64,000 nucleotides of DNA from Prorocentrum cordatum. Its lineage: Eukaryota > Sar > Dinophyceae > Prorocentrales > Prorocentraceae. The translations under genes and the position numbers were made by a program. The first letter of the stretch is position 1; the number at the start of each line of letters is the position of its first letter. The notes beneath the pieces are model-generated. The model did not search any database. It was not told where the DNA came from and worked only from the letters and a program-made list of their open reading frames with translations. Location: the NCBI GenBank assembly GCA_963575745.1, contig CAUYUJ010021654.1, forward strand, positions 62,001-126,000. Reading direction: 5' to 3'. Positions 54,651-64,000 of this stretch are shown piece after piece.

Positions 54651-55280
54651 AAACATAAGATAGGCAGGTGTAGTAAATGACTGATCATACTATAACTTAT
54701 TTGTCTTGTAACAGTGACCTTCAAATTGCTCAGGGAAACACTGCAGAACAACATTCATCAACCGCAAGAAGCAACTCATTGAACTCACAACAAGCATCAT
54801 GTTTTTCGGGACCGCCTTTTCTAAGGGAGGACCCTTCCACTACCACATCCTATGTTTTTTTGACTCGGCGATGACTGGGCTATCGGGTGTCGATGCGTTC
54901 CCCACGGACTTGAGGACGCACAGACCTGGGTCAATGGAAACCCGGGTCAGTCAGGCCTTGCACGATCCTGCAAGACCGTGCAGGATCCCGCAAGAGCCTG
55001 GGCGCTAGCCCGCGGCAATGCACCCCTGGCTCTGCAGGAACTTGGAAGATCCGGCGCGCTGGCTGACCCCTGCTTGCTTTGACCCCGTCTCATGGCTCCC
55101 GACTGGGCCTGGCCGCCCTGGCCCCCATGAGCCCAGCCTGGACATGCCCGACCTCGGCGGCTCTCGCGACCCCCGAAGGCCTCCGGGCGCTTACCTTCGT
55201 GGAGACGCAAGGATGGATTAGCGACGGGCCCCACTTCCATGCTACCACTCTCGGCGGCGAGCCCAAGGGGAAGTGAGAGG
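54651..55280. other. 0.6 kb, no gene; small hairpin at 54960-54995
   Basis: GATCCTGCAAGACCGTGCAGGATC can fold; nothing else recognised. Confidence 0.4.
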
Positions 55281-55378
55281 GGGCGGGTCTTCTCAGAAGG
55301 CTCAAAATGCCTCCTGAGCGTTCCCCGAAGACGCAACGAACTTCTCAAAGGCCGGAGGGATTCTGAGAAGACCCGCCA
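55281..55378 (+). mobile_element. Short element E11, copy 4, best inverted ends
   Basis: GGCGGGTCTTCTCAGAAGG at the left, ATTCTGAGAAGACCCGCC at the right. Confidence 0.8.
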
Positions 55379-55525
55379 CCTTGCGAGAAGGCCACTTTCC
55401 TTCTCAATTCCCCCCCGGGCGCGTCGCCTAAACTCGGCGAGCTCCGTCCCCAGTCGCCTGCTCCAATTTTTCTGGAGCGTCGGATCTCAAAGTCGCCAAA
55501 TCGGGTGGCGCTGGCCTATGTTTCT

Positions 55526-55730
55526 GCACGCACGAAATGGGTACAGAAAGAATGGGTACAATGATCGACAGCAGTTCTTGCTTTCGAAAAGGGCTCGCGG
55601 CCCACGCCGCCGCGGCCTGTGTCCATTTGAGACAGAAGACCTCCTGCCCGACAGCGGCCGCTGCTGGTTCGGGGAAACATCTACTGTTGGGCAGTGTGCC
55701 CATTCTTTCCGTACCCATTTCGGGCGTTCG
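55526..55730 (-). mobile_element. Palindromic element E9, copy 2
   Basis: The interior matches the reverse complement of 42255-42460 (GGCCCACGCCGCCGCGGCC, GTGTCCATT-GAGACAGA). E10 follows directly. Confidence 0.85.
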
Positions 55731-55731
55731 A

Positions 55732-55890
55732 AATCGGCGGTGGACAAACCTCCCTTTAGCAAACCTCCCCTGAGCGAAAACGGCCTGGTACCGAAACCGA
55801 CGGACCTGGACCCGCAAGAGTGACGGCCGCGACGCCCCCTCGCGAACCGAAAACGACCAATTCGCTCATCGACGTGTCAGGGTAGGAGGG
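55732..55890 (+). repeat. Dispersed repeat E10, copy 2
   Basis: Matches 42035-42192. Confidence 0.8.
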
Positions 55891-56374
55891 CGTACCTTTT
55901 CCTGTGCAAGCTCTTCGGCACCGCCTGCACCCCGCACCCTCCGGCCGCCTGAGGCCCCGCCCGCCCGCACCCTGCCTCCCCAATTAGTGCTGTGCGCGCC
56001 CCGCCTAGCTCTTACCCGGAAGAGGCCCGCTCTCGACCCGCAGACCAAAAAGGTCAGGGTAAGAGGTCTGTCGTCCCGTACCCATTTCGGGCGTCCAAAA
56101 CGTTTCGGCGTCCACGAATCCGAGGCCCGTGCTGCCGCGTGCCCCAGGCCCGCGCGAGAGACCGCGGACCCGGCACCCGCCACCGAGCCGACGCGCGCAC
56201 GACCAGCACACGGGGTGCTTCGAGTGGGGCGCGGTGGCGCGCGGCGCGGTGCCGATCTCCCTGGGGCAGTGCGGGAGGACCGCGTGCGGCACTGAGCGCA
56301 AAGCAGAGCAAAGCAGACGGGGAGCTTATAATGCATCGGATTTTTCAACAATATTTGATTTTTATTTAATCGCT
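55891..56374. other. GC-rich DNA with an E9 end fragment at 56075-56097
   Basis: CCCGTACCCATTTCGGGCGTCC is an E9 end. No gene recognised. Confidence 0.5.
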
Positions 56375-57489
56375 TCGCTCATTCCGCCGGCCCATACTGT
56401 CGCACCGTTGTGGGCTAGCCGAGTTTTGGGGCCTCTTGGGGGCCGTTTTGGGGCCTCTTGGGGGCCTCTTTTGGGTCTCTTGGGCGCCTCTTGGGGCGTC
56501 TTGGGGGCCTCTTGGGGGCCTCTTGGGGCCTTTTTGGGGCCTCCTGGGCGCCTTCTGAGGCGGAGGGCTCGATTTTTCAGTTCTCGGTTCCCCTCTTGAG
56601 CCCCTCTTGGGCCCGTCTTGGGGCCTCTTGGTCCGTCTTGGGCGGCACTTGGGCCGTCTTGGGGGCCCTCCTGGGCCGTTCCGGGGCCGTCTTGGGAGCC
56701 TCGTGGGCCGTCTTGGAGCGGTCTTGGGGGCCTCTTGGGCCGTCTTGGAGCGTCCGGAAGCCGAAAAAGCCAGAACGCAAAAAACATAGAAAAAACAATG
56801 AAAATCAACGATTTTGGCCTCTTGGGGCCCTCTTCGGAGGCCTCTTGGAAGGCCCTTGGGGCGTCTTGGAGGCCTCTTGGGCTGTCTTGGGGCCCTGTTG
56901 GGCGTCTTCGGGCGATCTTTGGCCGTCTCGGGGCCCTCTTGGACCGTCTTGGAGGCTTCTTGGGGACCTCTTGGCCCGTCCTGGGGCCCTGTAACAGCAC
57001 TCCGGCATCTCTGACCCGACCTTGCCGGGACCTTGCCGGGACCTTGCCAGGGTACTGTCTTGGGGCCTCTTGGTCCGTCTTGGGCGGCACTTGGGCCGTC
57101 TTGGGGGCCCTCCTGGGCCGTTCCGGGGCCGTCTTGGGAGCCTCGTGGGCCGTCTTGGAGCGGTCTTGGGGGCCTCTTGGGCCGTCTTGGAGCGTCCGGA
57201 AGCCGAAAAAGCCAGAACGCAAAAAACATAGAAAAAACAATGAAAATCAACGATTTTGGCCTCTTGGGGCCCTCTTCGGAGGCCTCTTGGAAGGCCCTTG
57301 GGGCGTCTTGGAGGCCTCTTGGGCTGTCTTGGGGCCCTGTTGGGCGTCTTCGGGCGATCTTTGGCCGTCTCGGGGCCCTCTTGGACCGTCTTGGAGGCTT
57401 CTTGGGGACCTCTTGGCCCGTCCTGGGGCCCTGTAACAGCACTCCGGCATCTCTGACCCGACCTTGCCGGGACCTTGCCGGGACCTTGG
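56375..57489 (-). mobile_element. Family G repeat with internal 442-bp tandem duplication
   Basis: On the minus strand it ends with the family end GCGGAATGAGCGAAGCGAT, close to 56370. The segment 56615-57047 recurs at 57057-57489 without a difference that I can see, so it is recent. Each duplicate begins (minus strand) with AAGGTCCCGGCAAGGTCGGG. Inverted relative to 27494 and 58640. Confidence 0.85.
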
Positions 57490-57495
57490 ATTTTT

Positions 57496-57614
57496 ATTTA
57501 GTACATGATAATTTATGATCAAATTTATGCATGAACTCATCGTTGTTTTTAATACCACATCCCTGCATGTTTAGTACATGATCCGCAAGCGGAGCATGTA
57601 TTCAAAACGGCACT
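57496..57614 (+). repeat. AT-rich dispersed repeat E19, copy 2
   Basis: Matches 29335-29452 in order and orientation. Confidence 0.75.
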
Positions 57615-57717
57615 GTGCACGCGGGACCGAAGACTGAAGTATCCTGACGAAAAGATCCTACCACATGCAGTTGCGAGTGCCGCCGTTGTGAATAGATCGC
57701 CTCTCTGGTGAAATCCC

Positions 57718-58465
57718 TGGGGAGCTACGAAGCGTGCGATGGGGTGTGCCGAAAGGAGCGGAGCGGCCGCATGTGGACACCGCCTCTGGGGCCGAAGCGT
57801 TTGGGCGACCGCGTGCGGACACCGCCGCGTGGGGCCCTCGGCGGAGCTCCCGGCAAGCCCACGACACGCGTGAGGGCTGTGCCGAAGTGGGCGGAACGGC
57901 CGCCTGCGGACCCCGCCGGTGGGGCCTTCCGTGGAGGTCCCGCTGGGGCCACGGAGTGTGCGAGGGGGATGCGTCGGGAGGGGTGGGGGGCCGCATGCGG
58001 GCACCGCCACTGGGGCCGTCAGGTGCGGCTCCCGCGCCACGTGGACCTTCGGTCGACCTCCCAACAGGCTCGCGACACGTGTGGGGGGCGTGCTGGCATG
58101 GGTGGCGCGGCCGCATGTGGACGCCGGCATTGGGGTCTTCGGTGGTGGTCCCGTCGGGGCCACGAAGCGTGCGAGGGGTACGTCGATGCGGATGGGCCTG
58201 CCGCATGTGGACATCGCCACTGAGGCTTTCGGTGGGTCTCCTTATGAGGCCACGCAGCGTGTGATGGGGTGTTCCAAAGTGGGTGGATGGGGCGGCCACG
58301 TGCGGACAACGTCACTGGGACCCTCGGTCGAGCATTCCATAGGGCCACAAAGCGTGCGGGGGGACGTGGATATAGGTGGGGCAGAAGCATTTGGGCACCG
58401 CCGCCGGGGCCTTCGGAGAAACCCCCTTCTGGGACCACGACACGTGTGAGGGATGTGCCGAAGCG
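57718..58465 (+). repeat. Family H array, ~92-bp unit, about 8 copies
   Basis: CACGAAGCGTGCGAGGGG variants at 57727, 57865, 57950, 58070, 58160, 58250, 58345 and 58437, alternating with CCGCATGTGGACACCGCC variants. It lies between two inverted family G repeats. Confidence 0.85.
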
Positions 58466-58639
58466 GTCTTGTGTAACCGACAGCAGAGGTACAGGTGGGG
58501 GGAGGGGATGGCGGAGGATGAGAAAGAGATGCGAGGAGAATTCGCCGGCCCAACGGGCCAGGGCGTGCTAAGATCTCCGGTACCTGGTTAACAGTATTTC
58601 TAGTTCGCGCGCGCGGGGCGGCCCCTGGGGGTCCCCGGA

Positions 58640-59320
58640 CGAAAAGTACCCCGGCAAGGTCCCGGCAAGGTCGGGTCAGAGATGCCGGAGTGCTGTTACA
58701 GGGCCCCAGGACGGGCCAAGAGGTCCCCAAGAAGCCTCCAAGACGGTCCAAGAGGGCCCCGAGACGGCCAAAGATCGCCCGAAGACGCCCAACAGGGCCC
58801 CAAGACAGCCCAAGAGGCCTCCAAGACGCCCCAAGGGCCTTCCAAGAGGCCTCCGAAGAGGGCCCCAAGAGGCCAAAATCGTTGATTTTCATTGTTTTTT
58901 CTATGTTTTTTGCGTTCTGGCTTTTTCGGCTTCCGGACGCTCCAAGACGGCCCAAGAGGCCCCCAAGACCGCTCCAAGACGGCCCACGAGGCTCCCAAGA
59001 CGGCCCCGGAACGGCCCAGGAGGGCCCCCAAGACGGCCCAAGTGCCGCCCAAGACGGACCAAGAGGCCCCAAGACGGGCCCAAGAGGGGCTCAAGAGGGG
59101 AACCGAGAACTGAAAAATCGAGCCCTCCGCCCCAGAAGGCGCCCAGGAGGCCCCAAAAAGGCCCCAAGAGGCCCCCAAGAGGCCCCCAAGACGCCCCAAG
59201 AGGCGCCCAAGAGGCCCAAAAGAGGCCCCAAGAGGCCCCAAAACGGCCCCCAAGAGGCCCCAAAACTCGGCTAGCCCACAACGGTGCGACAAAATGGGCC
59301 GGCGGAATGAGCGAAGCGAT
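58640..59320 (+). mobile_element. Family G repeat, complete plus-strand copy
   Basis: It starts with CGGCAAGGTCCCGGCAAGG, continues through the array, core ('TTTTTTCTATGTTTTTTGCG') and second array, and ends GCGGAATGAGCGAAGCGAT. Nearly identical to 56375-57489 in inverted orientation. Confidence 0.85.
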
Positions 59321-59549
59321 GAAAAAAGGGGGAAGAGAGAAAGAGAGGAGATGAGAGGAGAGGATGGAAGAGAGGAGCGGGGCGAAACGGAGCGGAAAGG
59401 AGAGGGGAGGAGAGGGGAGGAGAGGAGAGGGGCATCGCGGGGCGCCGCCTCTTCAGAACGAGGATTCAACGCCGACGCCGCAGGATGGCCGCCATAGCCG
59501 CCACTTACGAGCAAGCTGCCTCGCTTCGCTGCGCTGATTGGGACCGAAA
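59321..59549. other. Purine tract (GAGAGGAG) then mixed DNA
   Basis: AGAGGAGATGAGAGGAGAGG style to 59430. Confidence 0.7.
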
Positions 59550-59705
59550 TACCAGCCTGGAACATATCCCTATCCCTATGCTGGGCATCTCCTCATCACG
59601 ATGCCAATCTTAGGGAATCCCTTATTTTTTGAGGGCGAATCCATCAGATTATCATCGCCTTTTGGCGAGTCAATCTTAGGGATAGGGATAAGTTCGAGGC
59701 TGGTA
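59550..59705 (+). mobile_element. Short element E2, copy with 7-bp target duplication
   Basis: TACCAGCCTGGAAC-TATCCC at the left, GGGATAAGTTCGAGGCTGGTA at the right. ACCGAAA flanks both sides (59543-59549 and 59706-59712). Confidence 0.9.
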
Positions 59706-59916
59706 ACCGAAATAACAATAAAGTACACGAGCTCTTGTGCTTGAACGCGCGCGGCCCGACGCGCGGCCATTGCCGACGCGGGAGGGCAACTCTCGGCGCA
59801 ATTCCGCGGGGCCTCGCGCGGCGCGCACGCAGCAGGGCCCATGGGCGCCCCGATGGAGAGTCCAATGGCGCAGCCGAAAGAGCCAGCGACAACCGACCCC
59901 ACCAGGCAAATCAAGT

Positions 59917-60073
59917 TGAAGGGGCTCCAGGACACACAAATAAAAACACACAAGTAAAAAGATTCCCCATATTTTCCCATATGTTTTGGGTTTTTGTCTT
60001 CCCCCCCACTTCCCATATTTTCCCTTTCGGGGGGTCGACGATTAATTGCGTCTGTGTGTTTTTTCCCTCCTGA
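59917..60073 (+). mobile_element. Short element E1, copy 6, with 9-bp target duplication
   Basis: TGAAGGGGCTCC ... CCCTCCTGA. AAATCAAGT flanks both sides (59908-59916 and 60074-60082). Confidence 0.9.
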
Positions 60074-60082
60074 AAATCAAGT

Positions 60083-60452
60083 ACGACAACTTTCGTCGGC
60101 GAACCAAGCGCCGCCTGACGGAACGCGGGTGCTCGGCCCCGCTGGCGCTGCGAGGAAGGCCAAGCACCGACGGAGGCACTTCCCCTCTCAGCCGTTCGCC
60201 GCTATGGGCCAGAACGCGGCCCGCGAGGCGTCGCTAGTTCCTGCAGCCCCCGCGAAGCCACTTCTCGCGACCCCGCCCAGAAGTCTTCCCGCTAGAGAGC
60301 CGGAGAGCCGTTTGTGGGGGGTCGTCGGGCGCCGGCCGCCGCGGCGCCCCCGCCCGGCAGCCGCGGGGCGACGGGCTCCTGGACGCGGAGCGGCCGATCT
60401 CCAAGAGCAGCTGCGTGAGCGCAGAGAGGAGCGGGCACGGGGCGAAGATGGT
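60083..60452 (+). other. GC-rich DNA with weak exon-like frame
   Basis: A plus frame to 60458 ends in 'ADLQEQLRERREERARGEDG', charged and helix-like, but Arg/Pro-rich overall. No family recognised. Confidence 0.25.
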
Positions 60453-60740
60453 ATGTAGGATTGTCGCGTCTTCCATCCTGGCGACTTGTGGACGCGCGCA
60501 TCCTGCTTAAGGAGCACGTCCCAGAAATACTTTCGAGCACCTGGAAAAGTGTCGAAAGAGTGTCGAAACAGTGTCGAAAGAACGTCTCCCCAGGGCTCGG
60601 CACGTAAAATCCCTTGAGTTTGGGGGTGTTTTCCTGGTGCTCGAAAGTCTTCCTGGTGATCAAGGCTCAAGTAGGTTGGAGCATCATAAATGTAGGATTC
60701 TCGCGTCTTCCATCCTGGCGACTATTGGACGCGCGCATCC
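60453..60740 (+). repeat. 51-bp direct repeats flanking a 186-bp insert
   Basis: 60453-60503 and 60690-60740 agree at 48 of 51 positions. The insert has inverted CTTTCGAGCACCTGGAAAA (60530-60548) / TTTTCCTGGTGCTCGAAAG (60629-60647) and three GTGTCGAAA units. Confidence 0.85.
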
Positions 60741-60891
60741 AACAGGATGGCCAACGGCCAAACCCTGGGCCATGCTCGCGGCGGCGCCTGCAAGAAGCGG
60801 TGCGGTCGGTGGTCTTTCCCGCACCAGCGCGGCAGTTCATTTGCCAAGAGTGCCGTGGAAGGTGCCAATCAGCTGGCCCAGCAGTATGGCC

Positions 60892-61144
60892 GTACAGGGC
60901 AATCTGTATCTACGACATTTGGATTACACGTCGGTCGGAAGAAATAGGTAGAAACATGAAATAGGAAGGCGGATTAAGTTGATTGGGTCCAGGCCCCCCA
61001 AGGGAATAACAAAACACAGCAAAAAGCAGATCGAGTCTTGAAGTGGGAAGGCGCTTGAAGTGGATTGGGATCTGGGAATCTAGAAATACCTACTTTCAAC
61101 GACTGGCGTGTACATGGCAATCTGTATCTACGACATTTGGGTTA
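60892..61144 (+). repeat. 35-bp direct repeats flanking an insert with E15
   Basis: 60892-60926 and 61110-61144 agree at 33 of 35 positions (GGCAATCTGTATCTACGACA inside). The insert contains E15 at 60961-61078. In the plus direction the repeat reads QSVSTTFG in both places. Confidence 0.85.
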
Positions 61145-61411
61145 ACGCTGGCTCCTGCAGCTGCTTCCGAAACGCGCCAATTCGCATCGCCGCCTGCGAG
61201 GAGAGCGCATGACACTTCTGGACTACATGATCGGCTCGACGATTGCCTAAGACAGGGTTGCGAAAAGCATGGAGATCATGGGCTTCCACCCCGTCAACCC
61301 ACGAGCGGGGAACAAAAACATCGATCGCGCGTCATTGCCATCCCGCAACAATTGTGCAGCACGGGCTCCTTCGTCGTGCTCTAATGTTACACTAACTCGT
61401 GAACGAATGCC
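61145..61411. other. Mixed DNA, no feature supported
   Basis: A short plus frame runs to 61384; no domain seen. Confidence 0.3.
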
Positions 61412-61530
61412 ACAGTAATCGCTGACTAATCGCGCACTTATCGCGCGCTAATCGCACACTGACCGCGCACCATCGCGCACTAGTCGCGCACTCATCGCGC
61501 ACTAATAGCGCGCTGATCACGCGCAAATCG
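61412..61530 (+). repeat. 11-bp tandem repeat, about 10 copies
   Basis: Units like CTAATCGCGCA with single changes. Confidence 0.9.
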
Positions 61531-61564
<34 letters not shown>

Positions 61565-61621
61565 ACTAGTAGTAGACTAGTAGTAGTAGACGGCTAGTAG
61601 TAGTAGTAGTAGTAGTAGTAA

Positions 61622-61665
<44 letters not shown>

Positions 61666-61681
61666 ATCGTAATAGTAGTAT

Positions 61682-61730
<49 letters not shown>

Positions 61731-61731
61731 C

Positions 61732-61774
<43 letters not shown>

Positions 61775-61845
61775 AAGTAGTGGTAGTGGTAGTAGTAGTA
61801 ATAATAATAATAGTTGTAGTTGTAGTTGTAGTTGTAGTTGTAGTT

Positions 61846-61906
<61 letters not shown>

Positions 61907-62005
61907 CCATAGTAGTAGTAGTAGTAGCAGTAGTCATAGTAGTAACAGTAATCTTAATAGTAGTAGCAGTTATAGAAGTAGTAACAGTACTAGTAGTCGT
62001 AGTCG
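61531..62005 (+). repeat. (GTA)n triplet array
   Basis: About 470 bp of GTA, with (GTAGTT)n at 61813-61845. Confidence 0.95.
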
Positions 62006-63509
62006 AAAATAATGAAGGTAGAAATAAAGGAAGTGGTAAGGATAATACGGCGGCACCCTGTGGTGCGAGCACAACCGATCGGCAATGGCAATCACGGTCG
62101 TGGTTGCAGGGTACTAGTAGGACCAATTCGAATACAAATGAGCATCGTGCACACAACAACTTCTATGACAGCCTATTTCTCTTTGTAGTAGTTAAGTGTT
62201 GAGCCGGCAGTGGTCATGATACACGCAGGCCGTGCGGCACACATCAAGCAAAGCCAGGCTCTCGCCATCGCAGTCGGCAAAACACTCTCTAGAGCAAAAC
62301 CAAGGCAGGAGGATCTTTCGTGTTTGCTGCGCAGGCCGCCCGTGCTGGTCGGGCATCATTTGTGTTGCTTGGGCCGAGCCCGCCCGAGGACCGGGTCGGG
62401 CGAAAGGGGGGGATAGCAAAGGGGGGGTTTGAGAATCAGCTCACGTAGCTGATTTTCCCGGCGCCTCCCGGCGACAGAGGCCGCCATGTATCGAGGAATG
62501 GGCCCCTCGGTGAGGCCGAAACCAGCTGCATGCAGCAGATTTCGTACCCCCCCCCCCTTTCCCAATCCCCCCTTTTCGCCCCGCCCGAGAGGACGCGAGG
62601 CAGGGTCCTGGCAGGAACACCCAGCCCCCTTGGGGCCTGGCGGTCGCGGTACGCAGCCGTCATGTTGCCGAAGACGCGAGGAAGGATAATTACCCAAGGA
62701 CCACCCGGACCATTGGGGGCCTGGCGGCCGCGGTTGTCAGGGTGTGCGAGTGGCGCCGCGCGCAGGTCTTCGGGCAAGGCCGTCGGGAAATTACGCTGAC
62801 GGACTCCTGACGGCAAACGTTACTGATGATTGGGCAGGGTAGGGGGGGGGGGGGGGGAAACGTGGGCAGGGGCAGAAGCGTGGGGAACATAGGGGTAGGG
62901 GTAGGCAGAGGAGGCGTGAGAGGATCATATGTGCAAACGGCCCTTGGAAGAAGGACATGTAAATACCCAACTGAGGTCGTTTAGCGGTCTCACATTGGGA
63001 TAGCACTCCCATCCCGCCTGTACAAGCCTCCCAGGCAGAAGCAAAGGAGGACCGCGACCCAGACCCTGAGAAACGGCAATGGCTGCGACGACGCCGAGCC
63101 CGAAAGCGACGACGAAGAACAGATGATGACAAGTAGTCGGAGATTGAGGGGGAGAACGGAAGGAGGATGAGAAAGAGGAGAAGGAGGAGGAAGAGCAGGA
63201 GAAAAAGTAACAAGAGAAACAAACAGGCATGAGGAGGGTGGCAAGGTGGAGGGGGACGAGTGATATAGCGGAGGGGGGAGGTGAATAAAGATCCCGCCGC
63301 CAGCAGCTGCACCGCCCAAACGGACTCGCACCGAGACGACTGACAACCTTCTCGGCATCGTGCACGTATTCGAGGCGAGACGGCGATCCCACCCCAGAAC
63401 CAAGCGGCCGCACAGCAGGCACCGAAACGCCGCTGTGCCAATACACCAGCGCGCTGAGGCCCGACTCGGCCCCCCTTCGAGGCTCGGCTGAATGTGTTCA
63501 GCAACCCCC
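62006..63509. other. 1.5 kb, no gene supported
   Basis: A hairpin AATCAGCTCACGTAGCTGATT lies at 62434-62454 and a G17-type run at 62841-62858. Purine-rich at 63150-63230. Frames up to 237 codons are low-complexity. Confidence 0.4.
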
Positions 63510-64000
63510 GTTCACCTCCTCATCCTCATTCCCCTCCTTCCTGTTCCGTTCTCTCTCCTCCCTCCTGGGTTACCTCCCCGTGTCGCCGGTTCTCCGTGCT
63601 TCTCCCCCTGCCTGCCCCCCCCCCCTCCATCCTTCCTCCCCCTCCATCCTTCCTCCTCCTCCTCCTCCTCCTCCTCCTCCTCCTCCTCCTCCTCCTTCCC
63701 CTCCTTCCTGCTCCGGTCTCTCTCCTCCCTCCTGGGTTCCCCCCCCGTGTCGTTCATCCCTCGTCGCCCTCCCTCCTCCCCGGCTCTCCGTGCTTCTCCC
63801 CCTGCCTGCCCCCCCCTCCATCCTTCCTCCCCCTCCCCCTCCTCCTCCTCCTCCTCCTCCTCCTCCTCCTCCTCCCTCCTCCCCTCCTCCTCCTCCCCCC
63901 CCCCCCTCCATCCCTCCCCCCCCCCCCTCCATCCTTCCTCCTCCTCCTCCTCCTCCTCCTCCTCCTCCTCACTCTTCAGCTCGCCTTCCCGCCTCGTCCC
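63510..64000 (+). repeat. (CTC)n arrays within a ~168-bp tandem duplication
   Basis: 'CCTCCTTCCTG-TCCG-TCTC' starts at about 63533 and 63701. Each unit ends with TGCTTCTCCCCCTGCCTGCC and a CTC array. Confidence 0.9.

Noticed and set aside
56366-57442. Frames of 250-358 codons rich in Gly-Pro-Lys or Leu-Gly (family G)
   Set aside because: They are translations of GGCCCCAAGA arrays and exist in several frames on both strands. No conserved peptide is maintained.
1-64000. tRNA or rRNA genes
   Set aside because: I looked for cloverleaf-like T-arm/anticodon patterns and conserved rRNA blocks and saw none that I could support by eye.

Overview
The window looks like GC-rich, repeat-saturated nuclear DNA of a dinoflagellate. 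Two things support this. A decayed Ty1/copia-type element fills 1-9271 on the minus strand and has the domain style I associate with dinoflagellate copia elements (CCCH-rich gag, 'DTGC'-type protease box, 'LYGHPD-G' reverse-transcriptase box). A 22-nt stretch at 39195-39216 (minus) matches the dinoflagellate trans-spliced leader at 20 of 22 positions. The species cannot be read from the sequence; a large-genome bloom-forming type such as Prorocentrum is only a guess.

Layout. 1-9271: the copia-type element, truncated by the window start and broken by frameshifts and in-frame stops. 9.9-11.2 kb: a 65-bp minisatellite followed by trinucleotide arrays. 11.3-46.8 kb: mixed GC-rich single-copy-looking DNA holding triplet arrays (GAG/CTC and ATC), several minisatellites, two very large palindromes (28.25-28.99 and 29.46-29.97 kb), a GGCC-rich 0.5-0.8 kb repeat family (G), and many short (100-240 bp) dispersed elements. 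47.0-48.0 kb: the only convincing protein-coding gene, a 312-residue secretory-type ORF of unknown function on the minus strand. 48.0-64 kb: more short elements, a composite cluster at 49.1-50.4 kb, an inverted pair of family G repeats at 56.4-59.3 kb, insertions flanked by long direct repeats at 60.45-61.14 kb, then GTA and CTC arrays.

Main finding: about 19 families of short, probably non-autonomous mobile elements are packed into one 64-kb window, labelled E1-E19 here, plus G and H. Several show target-site duplications (E1: 6-9 bp; E2: 5-7 bp; E3: 5 bp; G: 22 bp) or terminal inverted repeats, some are nested in one another, and most copies of a family point the same way. This resembles the introner-like or MITE-like elements reported in dinoflagellates, but splicing cannot be shown from this sequence.

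Everything recognisable as coding (copia element, leader relict, secretory ORF) lies on the minus strand, which agrees with one-directional transcription. Nearly all other long open frames are by-products of low-complexity GC-rich repeats and are not annotated as genes.
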